In this document: in pieces, positions 49,989 to 58,563 of the stretch | Layout: every line of letters begins with the position of its first letter | How positions within the stretch are numbered: position 1 is the first letter of the stretch | Source: DSNY01 sp040752195 | Lineage (GTDB): Bacteria; Pseudomonadota; Gammaproteobacteria; Burkholderiales; Burkholderiaceae_F | DNA length: 64,000 nt | NCBI GenBank assembly: GCA_040752195.1 | Contig: JBFMFC010000016.1 | Span: 1 to 64,000 of the forward strand | Direction: 5' to 3' | Notes under the pieces: generated by a model | What the model saw: only the letters and a program-made list of their open reading frames with translations | What the model was told of the DNA's origin: nothing | The model's database searches: none | Translations under genes and position numbers: made by a program

Positions 49989-50555
49989 ATGGCCCTTTCG
50001 CTCGACGACATCGCGCGCCTGTTCGAAGCCAGAGGCGGCCGGCTCTACAGCGGCGAGCCGGTGACGCAGCTCGAACACGCGCTGCAGGCCGCGCAGCTCG
50101 CCGAAAGCGCCGGCGCGAGCGACGCCTTGATCACCGCCGCTTTCCTGCACGACCTCGGCCACCTGATCAACGACCTCGGCGAGACGCCGACGCTGCGCGG
50201 TATCGACGACAAGCACCAGTACGTCGCGCTGCCCTTTCTGCGCGGGCTGTTCGGCGACGACGTGCTCGAGCCGATCAAGCTGCACGTCGATGCCAAGCGC
50301 TACCTGTGCGTGCACGGCGACGGCACCGTGTCGGGCGCCGCATACTGGGCCGCGCTGTCGGACGACTCCAAGCGAAGCCTCGAGCTGCAAGGGGGCGTGT
50401 TCGGTGCGGCCGAAGCCGACGCCTTCATCGCGCAGCCGTACGCGGCCGATGCGGTCAAGCTGCGCCGCTGGGACGACCTCGCGAAGACCGCGGGCGCCGC
50501 CACGCCGCCGTTGTCCCACTACCTCGCGCGCGCCGCGCGCGTCGCGCGAAGCTGA
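49989..50555 (+). CDS. PhnZ-like HD-domain phosphonate oxygenase
   Basis: A 188-residue HD-superfamily protein of the phosphonate-cluster-associated type. Potential di-iron ligands are H30, H54-D55 (FLHDLGH), H58, H76 and H99. Tyr20 and Glu23 have the same spacing as the substrate-binding Tyr/Glu of PhnZ as I remember it. PhnZ cleaves (R)-2-amino-1-hydroxyethylphosphonate to glycine and phosphate using O2. The partner dioxygenase that makes that hydroxy compound is not in the window, so this protein may deal with hydroxylated AEP taken up from outside. ATG immediately follows the nptA-like stop. Confidence 0.85.
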   Translation: MALSLDDIARLFEARGGRLYSGEPVTQLEHALQAAQLAESAGASDALITAAFLHDLGHLINDLGETPTLRGIDDKHQYVALPFLRGLFGDDVLEPIKLHVDAKRYLCVHGDGTVSGAAYWAALSDDSKRSLELQGGVFGAAEADAFIAQPYAADAVKLRRWDDLAKTAGAATPPLSHYLARAARVARS

Positions 50556-50588
50556 CGACCGCGCGCGGGCGCCGGGCGCTCGCTTAAC

Positions 50589-51437
50589 ATGGCGGCGTCC
50601 GACGCCACCGCGAGCTCCGTGAACTACACCGCCCCCGCCGACGCCGCCGAGTTGCGCGAGTTCGTTCCGTTCGTCCACGAGCTGATCGGCTGCGCGTTCG
50701 CCGTGATCGGGCCGCTGTTCCTGAGCGGCACCCCGGTCGACACGAAGAGCGATGCATCACCGGTCACGCGCGCCGATCGCGGCGCCGAGGAAGCGATGCG
50801 CGCGCTGATCGAGCGGCGCTATCCGCGGCACGGCATCCTCGGCGAGGAGTTCGGCGTCAAGCACGGCGCGCGCTACCGCTGGGTGCTCGACCCCGTCGAC
50901 GGCACGCGCGCGTTCATCACCAACTGCTTCCTGTTCGGCACGCTGATCGCGCTCGAACGCGACGACGGCGCCGGCTTTCGGCCGGTGCTCGGCGCGATCG
51001 CCCATCCGGCGGCAGGCGTTGCGCTGATCGGCCATCGCCGCGAGTGCCGGCTGTATCGCGCCGACGGCAGCGAGCGCGTGTCGCGCGTGCGCCCGTGCAG
51101 CCGCCTCGAAGACGCGACGGTGCTCGCGACGACGCACTGGTCCACCGGCGAGCAGTCCGGCGGCCCGGCGATCGAAGCGCTGATCCGCCGCGCGAAGCTG
51201 TACCGCACTTGGGGCGACTGCTTCGGTTACTTCGCCCTCGCCACCGGCGGCGCCGACGTGATGCTCGACCCCTCGCTCGCCTACTGGGACGTGGCCGCGA
51301 TCGTTCCCGTGGTCGAAGGCGCGGGCGGCACCGTCAGCGGATGGAGCGGCGGCGATCCGCTCGCGCGGCCTTCGCTCATTGCGACGGCGGGTCCGCTGCA
51401 CGAAGAAGTCCTCGCGGCGTTGCGCCGCGCGGGCTGA
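50589..51437 (+). CDS. Inositol monophosphatase/histidinol-phosphatase-family enzyme
   Basis: A 282-residue Mg-dependent phosphatase of the FIG superfamily. It shows SDASPVTRADRGAEEAM (about 54-70), ILGEEFG, the metal-binding DPVDGTRAF and SLAYWDVAAIVPVVEGAGG. The motif spacing resembles the histidinol-phosphate phosphatase HisN. It sits 33 bp downstream of the HD gene at the end of the AEP operon, where a role on a phosphonate or phosphate ester is possible but unproven. Histidine synthesis is the main alternative. Confidence 0.85.
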   Translation: MAASDATASSVNYTAPADAAELREFVPFVHELIGCAFAVIGPLFLSGTPVDTKSDASPVTRADRGAEEAMRALIERRYPRHGILGEEFGVKHGARYRWVLDPVDGTRAFITNCFLFGTLIALERDDGAGFRPVLGAIAHPAAGVALIGHRRECRLYRADGSERVSRVRPCSRLEDATVLATTHWSTGEQSGGPAIEALIRRAKLYRTWGDCFGYFALATGGADVMLDPSLAYWDVAAIVPVVEGAGGTVSGWSGGDPLARPSLIATAGPLHEEVLAALRRAG

Positions 51438-51501
51438 TCGGCGCGCGCGCCTCGATCGCGTATCCGTCTCCGCGCCGCCATTCGCAAGGCGGCCCGTGCG
51501 A

Positions 51502-52629
51502 CTACCGCGTGCGGCCGGACCAGAGCGAAGCGCTGCGCAGCACCACCTCGGCGAGCGAACGCGATTGCTGGTAGGTCTCGCGCTGCCAGCGCGCGTGGTT
51601 GCCGTGCGCGCAGACGAGCGCTTCGATCGCGTCGAGCGCCTCGGTGCACTCGAGCCGCTGCGCATACGGGCGGCAGCGCTCGACCGTGTCGAGCACGTCG
51701 CGATGCAACGGGATCGCCGCGCCGGAAGCGACGTCGATCAGCTGCGCTTCCAGCCCGAAGCGGCACGCCTGGAAGCGGTTGTAGCTGTAGGTGAGATAGA
51801 TGTCCTCGGACTCCGGCGGCGCGCCGGTGTCGGAGAGCATCGCGCATACCGCCTGCAGATAGCCTGCAAGCTCAGCCGCGCGATCGACGGTCAGCGGCGT
51901 GTCGAACACGCGGACCTCGATCGTCCCGTACTCGGGCTTCGGCCGGATGTCCCAGTAGAAGTCCTTCATGCTTTCGACGACACCGAGCCGCCTCATCTTC
52001 GCGAAGTACGCCTCGAATCCGGCCCAGTCGGTCACGAAAGGCGCGCGCCCCGACAGCGGAAAGGCGAACACGGTGTTCAGCCGCGAGCAGTCGAACGCCG
52101 TGTCGACACCCTGGTAGTACGGGCTGCATGCGGAGAGCGCGATGAAGTGCGGCACGTAGCGCGCGAGGCTGTGCAGCAGGCGCATCGCGGCGTCGCCGCT
52201 CGTGCAGCCGATGTGCACGTGCTGGCCGAACACGGTGAACTGCTTGGCGAGATAGCCGTACAAGCCGGCGACGTGACGGAACCTCGGCCGGTCGAAGATC
52301 TGCCGCTCGTGCCAGCGCTGGAACGGATGCGCGCCGCCACCGGCGATCTCCAGATCGAGCCTGTCCGCGGCCGCCACGAGGGTGTCGCGGATCGCGCGCA
52401 ACTCGTCGCGCAGCGGACCGAACCGCGTATGCACCTTGGTCGAGATCTCGACCATGCTCTCGGTGATCTCGGGCTTGATGTCGCCCGGATAGGGTTTGCG
52501 CTCGATCAGGTGGATCAGGTCCGAGGCGCCGCGCGTCAGATCGCCGGTGCGCCGGTCGACGATCTGCAGCTCGAGCTCCACGCCCATCGTCAGCGCGTCC
52601 GACTTCGTGAAGTCCAGCGCCACGCTCAT
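51502..52629 (-). CDS. YbdK-type carboxylate-amine ligase (GCS2 family)
   Basis: A 375-residue glutamate-cysteine-ligase-like ATP-dependent ligase. It shows TMGVELELQIVDRRTGDL near the N-terminus, KPEITESMVEISTKVH, GGGAHPFQRW, FGQHVHIGC and PEYGTIEVRVFDTPLT. E. coli YbdK has weak gamma-glutamylcysteine synthetase activity and the real substrate is uncertain. GGGAGGCGTG precedes the ATG, which overlaps the antiporter stop by one base (TGATG), so the pair is coupled. Confidence 0.9.
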   Translation of the reverse strand: MSVALDFTKSDALTMGVELELQIVDRRTGDLTRGASDLIHLIERKPYPGDIKPEITESMVEISTKVHTRFGPLRDELRAIRDTLVAAADRLDLEIAGGGAHPFQRWHERQIFDRPRFRHVAGLYGYLAKQFTVFGQHVHIGCTSGDAAMRLLHSLARYVPHFIALSACSPYYQGVDTAFDCSRLNTVFAFPLSGRAPFVTDWAGFEAYFAKMRRLGVVESMKDFYWDIRPKPEYGTIEVRVFDTPLTVDRAAELAGYLQAVCAMLSDTGAPPESEDIYLTYSYNRFQACRFGLEAQLIDVASGAAIPLHRDVLDTVERCRPYAQRLECTEALDAIEALVCAHGNHARWQRETYQQSRSLAEVVLRSASLWSGRTR

Positions 52630-53840
52630 CACGCCTCCCTCGCCTCGCCGGTCGCTCGCAGCGCCCAGACGAGCAGCAGCGCGCCGCCGATCTGCAGCAC
52701 GAACACGGAGGAGAAGATCACCGCGCCCACCTGCGCGCCGAGCTGAGGATAGGCGACCGCCAGCTCGCGCGACAGCAGCAGTGCGACCGCAGACATCGGC
52801 GCCAGGCCCGCACCGAGCCACGCCCCCTTTCGCCATGCGAGCCCGGAGGCGTGCGCCAGCGCGACGCTCGCCGCGATCTTCGCTGCGACGCGAACCAGCA
52901 CGAGCGCCACCGCCGGCAGCCACGCGGGCGCGAGCAGCGAGAAGTCGACGGCCGCGAACGACAGCGCGAAGAAGATCAGCAGCGCCAGCGCCGCCGGCAG
53001 GCCGAGGTCGGCCGCCATCAACCGCCGCTCGCCGTCGAACGCCCGCGCGAAGGCGCCGAAAGTCAGCAGCGCGAGCAGCGGCGACAGCCGCAGCACCTGC
53101 GCAAGCGCAAACACGACGGCGACGAAGGCAAGCACCACGGCGATCTGGCTCGCGCGTTCGCGGCCGACGTAGCGCAGCACCGCGAGCATCGCGCGCGCCG
53201 CCGCGGCGGCCAGGGCAAGCGCGCCGAGGACCAGATAGAGCGGCTGCAGCACCCACGTGTCGAGGGCGCCGCGCGACTCGACGTGCACCCACGCGAGCAG
53301 CAGCGTGGACAGCACGACCGCGTAGACGCAATTCAGTGCGGTCAGCAGCAGCAGGCGTTCGGTGACCTGTCCCTGTGCGCGCACTTCTCGCGTGATCGCG
53401 AGCACGACCGCCGGCGACGTGGCGATCGCGATCGTCGCGGTCATCACCGCCGGCAGCACGGCCGTGCCGAGCGCGCGCAGCACGACGAACACGGCGCCGA
53501 AACTGAGCAGGCTCTCGGCGATGCTGGTCGCCAGCAGCGCGGGGTTGCGCCGCAGCCAGCCCCAGGAGACCCGCTGTCCGAGGTCGAACAGGATCAGCGC
53601 CGCAGCGATTCCGATCGCCAGTTCCGCGTCGGCCGGCGCGATCGCGACCAGATCGACCTGCGCCAACCCGTACGCGAGCAGTGCGAATAAGAAGCCGGCC
53701 AGGGTGTACCCGACCAGTCGCGGTGCGCGCCAGCGCGCGGCGAGTTCGCCGGCAAGGCTCGCCGCGAGTGCGAGCAGCGCCAGCGACAGCGTGCCGGGCC
53801 AGTTGGCGGGCCAATCGGGAAGAAAGCTCGAGTCGGTCAT
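52629..53840 (-). CDS. Cation:proton antiporter (CPA family)
   Basis: A 403-residue membrane protein with about 12-13 helices of the Na+/H+ exchanger fold. It shows LIGYTLAG-like RLVGYTLAGFLF, an acidic LILFDLGQRV helix and TIAIATSPAVVLAITREVRAQG. No TrkA-N regulatory domain is attached. ATG at 53840 (an alternative at 53852 adds four residues). It pairs with the YbdK-like ligase in one transcript. Ion specificity is unknown. Confidence 0.83.
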   Translation of the reverse strand: MTDSSFLPDWPANWPGTLSLALLALAASLAGELAARWRAPRLVGYTLAGFLFALLAYGLAQVDLVAIAPADAELAIGIAAALILFDLGQRVSWGWLRRNPALLATSIAESLLSFGAVFVVLRALGTAVLPAVMTATIAIATSPAVVLAITREVRAQGQVTERLLLLTALNCVYAVVLSTLLLAWVHVESRGALDTWVLQPLYLVLGALALAAAAARAMLAVLRYVGRERASQIAVVLAFVAVVFALAQVLRLSPLLALLTFGAFARAFDGERRLMAADLGLPAALALLIFFALSFAAVDFSLLAPAWLPAVALVLVRVAAKIAASVALAHASGLAWRKGAWLGAGLAPMSAVALLLSRELAVAYPQLGAQVGAVIFSSVFVLQIGGALLLVWALRATGEAREA

Positions 53841-53897
53841 CGGCGGACCCATGCGGGCGTCGTCGTTCGCCGTGTGATCGTAGCGAACGGAGGAGGC

Positions 53898-53933
53898 AAA
53901 AAAGAGCCCGCAGCGCCTCGCGGCACCGCGGGC
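53898..53933 (-). terminator. Rho-independent terminator downstream of the two-component operon
   Basis: On the minus strand GCCCGC...GCGGGC encloses a second paired segment (GTGCC/GGCGC, GCGA loop), and a TC followed by six T residues (53898-53903) comes after it. It would end transcripts coming from the response-regulator gene before the antiporter gene. Confidence 0.8.
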
Positions 53934-54229
53934 ATCAATGCGAGGGAACTGACCTCGCTTGCTTGCTGCCGTCGCTCGTTACCGTCGCGCAACCGCCGTC
54001 GATCGGTGCTGCGGTCGGCGGAATTGATCGGCCGCCCGTGCACGGCTGCGCAACGACACGCGCACGATACTGGCGCCAAGAGCGCGGCGAAATTCGCACA
54101 ACAGCGTACGTACAAGCCTGCACGATCGCGTTGTCGTCCGTTCGGACGATCGGCGGCGGTCGCGCGGCGTCACCCGTCCTCGGATGGGCCGCCGACGGGG
54201 CCGGTCCGCATCGACGCGGGGGCGCCGAC
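53934..54229. other. Untranslated or unassigned stretch between response regulator and terminator
   Basis: About 300 bp after the response-regulator stop and before its terminator. Minus-strand frames here (for example 53837-54115) are Arg/Cys-rich with no recognised domain and run across the terminator, so they are probably not genes. A long 3' untranslated region or a small RNA is possible, but nothing specific was seen. Confidence 0.4.
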
Positions 54230-54886
54230 CTACTCGACCGGAGGGCTGTGCTGCTCGAGCTCGAAACGCAGGCGGAACAGGTCGGCCACGCGCCGCGCCT
54301 GCAGTTTTTCCATGATGCGCGAGCGGTGCACTTCGACCGTGCGCGGGCTGATGCCGAACTCCTCGGCGATCTCCCGGTTGTGCTGGCCGTTGGTGATGCG
54401 CTCGAACACCTCGAGCTCGCGCGCGGTGAGCCGCGCCAGCCGCGCGCTGATTTCCTCGCGGTCGCGCGCCTTCGCCACGCGCCGCTGGTCGCTCGCGAGG
54501 GCCACGCTGACCGCATCGAGCAACTCCTGCTCGTCGATCGGCTTCTCCAGAAAGTCGACCGCGCCGTCGCGCAGGGCGGTGCGTGCGGTCGCTACGTCGC
54601 CATGGCCGGTGATCACGATCACCGGCAGCCCGGGGTGCCGCTCCTTGAGCCGCTGCTGCAGCGCCAGGCCGTCCATTCCCGGCAGCCGCACATCGACCAG
54701 CGCGCAAGCAGGCCGCAGCAGCGCCTCGAGTTGCAGAAACTCTTCCGCGCTTTCGTAACCGCTCGGCGCGCAGCCGCGCAGCCGCAGCAACAGCAGCAGC
54801 GAATCGCGTACCGCCTTGTCGTCTTCGACGACGTAGACGGTCGATCCGTCGAAGCTGTCCACGATCGGGGCGGCGTCAGCGGTCAT
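54230..54886 (-). CDS. FixJ/TtrR-type two-component response regulator
   Basis: A 218-residue transcription factor. The receiver domain has YVVEDDKAVRDSL, the phospho-acceptor in CALVDVRLPGMDGL and the Lys of DFLEKPIDEQEL. A LuxR-type helix-turn-helix follows (LTARELEVFERITNGQHNREIAEEFGISPRTVEVH). The ATG at 54886 lies within the end of the histidine-kinase gene (11-bp overlap), so they are a coupled pair. Targets are unknown. Confidence 0.92.
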   Translation of the reverse strand: MTADAAPIVDSFDGSTVYVVEDDKAVRDSLLLLLRLRGCAPSGYESAEEFLQLEALLRPACALVDVRLPGMDGLALQQRLKERHPGLPVIVITGHGDVATARTALRDGAVDFLEKPIDEQELLDAVSVALASDQRRVAKARDREEISARLARLTARELEVFERITNGQHNREIAEEFGISPRTVEVHRSRIMEKLQARRVADLFRLRFELEQHSPPVE

Positions 54887-56531
54887 CGGCAGGCAACTCC
54901 AGGGAAAAAGTCGTTCTCGAACGGCTCGCGTCGAACCAAAGGCTACCACCGTGCCGCTGCGCGATCGTGCGCGCCATCGCCAGACCCAGCCCCATGCCGC
55001 CGGGCTTGCTGGTCGCCATCGGCTGGAACAGCCGGTCGCGCACTTCGAGCGGCACGCCCGGTCCGCTATCTTCGACCTCGATCCGAACGTGACCGTCGCC
55101 CGAACGCAGCGCGCGCACCTCGATCGCGCGCGGCGGATCCGCGGTGACGACGGCCTCGATCGCGTTGGCGAGCAGGTTGCCGAGCACCGCGCCGATCTGG
55201 ACGCGATCGACGACGACCGCGGGCAGGCCGGGCTCGATCCGGCTCGTCCACCGCACGCCGTGGCGATCGAGCCGGTCGCGCACCTGGTCGTGCGCGGCGT
55301 CGATCAGCGCGGCCGGCTCGGTACGCACCAGATCGGCCGCACCGGTGCGGAAGAACTCGCGCATGCGCCGGACGAACTCGCCGGCGCGCGCGCTCTCGTG
55401 GACGACCTGCGTCAGCGCTTCCTGCAGCTCGTGGCGAGACGTGTCGCCGCCGGCAGCGAGCATCCGGCACGCGCTGGCATAGGTGCCGATCGCCGACAAC
55501 GGCTGGTTCAGCTCGTGCGCGAGCGATGCCGCCAGCTCCGCCGCCGCCGCCATACGCTGCGCCTGATTCAGCCGGGCTTGCTGCTCGCGAAGCTGCTGTT
55601 CGCGCTGCGCGAGCTGGGCCGCCGCGTGCGCGCGCTCCTCGGCGAGCGCGCCGAAGTAAAGCGTCGTCAGCGACAGCGCGAGCAGCAGCATCTGAAACTC
55701 GAACGCGGTGGCCGCTCTTTCGCCGAGCACGTACAGCGAGATGATCACGCCGAGCTGTGCCAGCGGCACCGCCAGCGCCGCGCCGGCCGCCCCCTGGCGA
55801 AGCGCGAACGCGATCATCGGCAGAAACAGCAGGTACGACATCCGGAACTCGTCGAACGGTTCGATCGCGAACACGAGGAGCAACGTCAGCACGAGTGCGA
55901 GGACGAAGGCGGCCAGGTCGCGCAGCGCCGCGCGGCGCCGCGCATCGTCCGCCGGCAGCGGCGTTCCGCGCGCCAGGTGGACGAGCAGCGGCGTGACGCC
56001 GACCAGTCCAAGCACGTCGCCGACCGCAAGCCGCAGGAAGACCCGCGTGGCGTGCTCCTGCGGCAGCGTTCCGTCGAGCAGATAGGCGCCGACGTAGACG
56101 ATCGACGACAACGCCGCGCCGGCAACGACGAACGCGACGAACCACGTCAGATCGCGCAGCGTCAGCTCGCCGCCGGCGAAGCGCGTCCTCGAGCGCACCG
56201 CCAGACCCGTCAGCACGTACGTGAGCCCCATGCCGCTCGACGCGACGATGAAACCGAAGCCGCCGCCGGGCGCTTCGCGCACGAAAGTCTCTGCAAGCAC
56301 GGCGGCGGCGAGCACCGCCGGCGCGAACGCCGCGCCGCCGAGCACGATCAGTGCGAGCGCCAGCGCCGGCTGCGGGTTCCACGGCGTCGCGGCGAACGGT
56401 TCGCTCGGGAAGATGTACGTGACCGTGTCGACCGCGACGTACAGCGCGACGAAGCCTGCGCCCAGAAGAAAAAGGCGCCCGCGGGCGCCTCGGTGCTTCC
56501 AGTCCTCGAGCCGGTCGGACAACGCCGTCAT
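54876..56531 (-). CDS. MASE1-like membrane sensor histidine kinase
   Basis: A 551-residue sensor kinase. The N-terminal ~290 residues form about eight membrane helices in a MASE1-like integral sensor (LSSIVYVGAYLLDG, GDVLGLVGVTPLLVHL). A short coiled coil rich in Gln/Glu/Arg follows, then the H-box SLAHELNQPLSAIGTYA, an N-box (GNLLANAIEAVV) and G-boxes (EDSGPGVP, GGMGLGLAMARTI). H-box type and partner resemble FixL/TtrS kinases. No PAS domain, so the stimulus is sensed through the membrane part. Confidence 0.9.
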   Translation of the reverse strand: MTALSDRLEDWKHRGARGRLFLLGAGFVALYVAVDTVTYIFPSEPFAATPWNPQPALALALIVLGGAAFAPAVLAAAVLAETFVREAPGGGFGFIVASSGMGLTYVLTGLAVRSRTRFAGGELTLRDLTWFVAFVVAGAALSSIVYVGAYLLDGTLPQEHATRVFLRLAVGDVLGLVGVTPLLVHLARGTPLPADDARRRAALRDLAAFVLALVLTLLLVFAIEPFDEFRMSYLLFLPMIAFALRQGAAGAALAVPLAQLGVIISLYVLGERAATAFEFQMLLLALSLTTLYFGALAEERAHAAAQLAQREQQLREQQARLNQAQRMAAAAELAASLAHELNQPLSAIGTYASACRMLAAGGDTSRHELQEALTQVVHESARAGEFVRRMREFFRTGAADLVRTEPAALIDAAHDQVRDRLDRHGVRWTSRIEPGLPAVVVDRVQIGAVLGNLLANAIEAVVTADPPRAIEVRALRSGDGHVRIEVEDSGPGVPLEVRDRLFQPMATSKPGGMGLGLAMARTIAQRHGGSLWFDASRSRTTFSLELPADDR

Positions 56532-56586
56532 CTGCCACACGCAGTCCAAAGAGACCGCGCCGCCTTCACATCGCCCGCCGATCCGC

Positions 56587-57063
56587 TCAGAACGGAATGT
56601 CGTCGTCCATGTCGGCGATGTTCGGCGCGGGCTTCGCTGCGTCCGGGGTCTGGCGCGCTGCCGGCCTGCTCGCGCGCGGCGCGGGCGGCTCGCTCGCGTC
56701 GACGTCGCCGCCGCGGTCGGCGCCCATGCCCTCGCGCGAGCCGAGCATCTGCATGTTCTCGGCAACGATCTCCGTCGTGTACTTCTCGTTGCCGTCCTTG
56801 TCGGTCCACTTGCGCGTGCGCAGCCGCCCTTCGACGTACACGGAGCGGCCCTTGCGCAGATACTCGCCGGCGATCTCCGCGAGCCGGCCGAAGAAGGCCA
56901 CGCGGTGCCACTCGGTTTCCTCCTGCTGCTGTCCGGACGCATCCTTGTAGCGGCGCGTGGTCGCGATCGAAACGTTGGTGATCGCCGCGCCGTCGGCGGT
57001 GTAGCGCGTCTCGGGGTCGCGCCCGAGGTTGCCGATCAGGATCACCTTGTTGACGGAGGCCAT
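56587..57063 (-). CDS. ssb: Single-stranded DNA-binding protein
   Basis: A 158-residue SSB. The N-terminal OB fold has ASVNKVILIGNLGRDPETRY, EWHRVAFFGRLAEIAGEYLRKG and SVYVEGRLRTRKW. A Pro/Ala/Arg-rich linker and the acidic protein-interaction tip DMDDDIPF follow. It coats ssDNA in replication, repair and recombination. The order MFS-ssb near uvrA is the common betaproteobacterial arrangement. Confidence 0.97.
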   Translation of the reverse strand: MASVNKVILIGNLGRDPETRYTADGAAITNVSIATTRRYKDASGQQQEETEWHRVAFFGRLAEIAGEYLRKGRSVYVEGRLRTRKWTDKDGNEKYTTEIVAENMQMLGSREGMGADRGGDVDASEPPAPRASRPAARQTPDAAKPAPNIADMDDDIPF

Positions 57064-57106
57064 GCACTCGTCTCCCAGTTTTTCGCAAGCAAGCGGAATG
57101 CGGCCA

Positions 57107-58378
57107 TCATACCTTCGGCGCCCGCGCCGCCGGACGGCGCTGCGGCGCGGTGCGGGCGTCGCCGACCGCGATCGGCTCGCCGTGCGCGCGGCGCGGCGGC
57201 TCACGCATGCCGGTCGCGACCAGCCACCACGCGGCCAGCAGCGCAGCCGACGTGTAGAACACGCCGGTAGCGCCGGCGCGCGACGCGAGCCAGCCGCCCA
57301 GCGCGCCTCCGGCGAACAGCCCGATCGACTGCGTCGTGTTGTAGATGCCCAGCGCCAGCCCCTTGTGCGAAGGCGGCGCGACACGCGACGTCAGCGAAGG
57401 CAGGCTCGCTTCGAGGATGTTGAACGCGACGAAGAACAGCAGCAGCCACAACGCGAGCCACGCGAGCGAAGGCGCGAACCACGCGTAGCCGAGCTGCACG
57501 GCGACCAGCAGCCCGATCGCCCCGAGAAACAGCACGCGTATCCGCCCGCGGCGCTCCGCCGCGACGATCGGCGGCATCATCACCGCGAACGACGCGAGCA
57601 CGACGGGCAGGTAGACCTGCCAGTGCCGCGCGACCGGCAGCCCGCCGCGTTCGACCAGCAGGACCGGCACGACGACGAAGATCGCCATCTGCACCGCGTG
57701 CAGCACGAAAATGCCGACGTTCAATCGCAGCAGCTCCGGATGCAGCACGACCTCGAGCCAGTGCGCCGGATCCTCGTGGTGGATCTTCGGCGGCGCCGGC
57801 GGCACGATCCACAGCACGACGCCGATCGCGGCGATCGCCAGCACGCCGGTGAGCGCAAACAGCCCGCCCATGCCGATCGCCGCGTACAACGGCGGCGCAC
57901 CGACCAGCGAAAGCGCGAAAGTCAGTCCGATCGACGCGCCGACCAGCGCCATCGCCTTCGTTCGATGCTCGTCGCGCGTGACGTCGGCGATGAACGCGGT
58001 GACGGCCGCCGCGACCGCGCCGGTGCCCTGGATCGCGCGGCCGATGATCGTCACCCAGATGTCGTCGGCGGACGCGGCGACGAAGCTGCCGATCGCGAAC
58101 AGCGCGAGCCCGATCACGATCAGCGGCTTGCGGCCATAGCGGTCGCTGAGCACGCCGTACGGGATCTGCAGGATGCCTTGCGTGAGCCCGTAGATGCCGA
58201 GCGCGAGGCCCACCAGCGTCGCGCTGGTGGCGGGGTCCTGCGCGCCGGCGAGTCCGCGTGCGTGCACCGCGAACACCGGCAGGATCAGGAACAGCCCGAG
58301 CATGCGCAGCGCAAAGATCGAAGCGAGCGATACGCTCGCCCGGATCTCAAGCGGCGACATGCGGTCGGTGGCGGTCAT
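57107..58378 (-). CDS. MFS transporter
   Basis: A 423-residue inner-membrane carrier with about 12 helices. It shows the loop 2-3 motif GVLSDRYGRKPLIV (about 77-90) and GRAIQGTGAVAAAVTAFIADVT. The C-terminal tail is Arg/Pro-rich and cytoplasmic. Substrate unknown; relatives between uvrA and ssb in betaproteobacteria are annotated only as MFS. ssb follows 43 bp downstream, probably in one transcript. Confidence 0.88.
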   Translation of the reverse strand: MTATDRMSPLEIRASVSLASIFALRMLGLFLILPVFAVHARGLAGAQDPATSATLVGLALGIYGLTQGILQIPYGVLSDRYGRKPLIVIGLALFAIGSFVAASADDIWVTIIGRAIQGTGAVAAAVTAFIADVTRDEHRTKAMALVGASIGLTFALSLVGAPPLYAAIGMGGLFALTGVLAIAAIGVVLWIVPPAPPKIHHEDPAHWLEVVLHPELLRLNVGIFVLHAVQMAIFVVVPVLLVERGGLPVARHWQVYLPVVLASFAVMMPPIVAAERRGRIRVLFLGAIGLLVAVQLGYAWFAPSLAWLALWLLLFFVAFNILEASLPSLTSRVAPPSHKGLALGIYNTTQSIGLFAGGALGGWLASRAGATGVFYTSAALLAAWWLVATGMREPPRRAHGEPIAVGDARTAPQRRPAARAPKV

Positions 58379-58563
58379 CGAAGGAAGGGCGAATCGGGCG
58401 GCGCGGCGAAGGCACTCGGTTCGCGCGCGCGGGAGGCAAATGGTAGTCGATCGCTGTGGCTCGCCGCCCCGAAGGCGCGATAGCTCGCGCACCGGCGCGC
58501 TGCTAGGATTTTTCCGCTGCCGGCGTTCGACAGCGTGCCGTACCACGAACTGCGGAGGCAACG

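Noticed and set aside
53837..54115. 92-codon minus-strand frame after the response regulator
   Set aside because: It runs through a strong terminator, is Cys/Arg-rich and overlaps the antiporter start, so it is unlikely to be translated.
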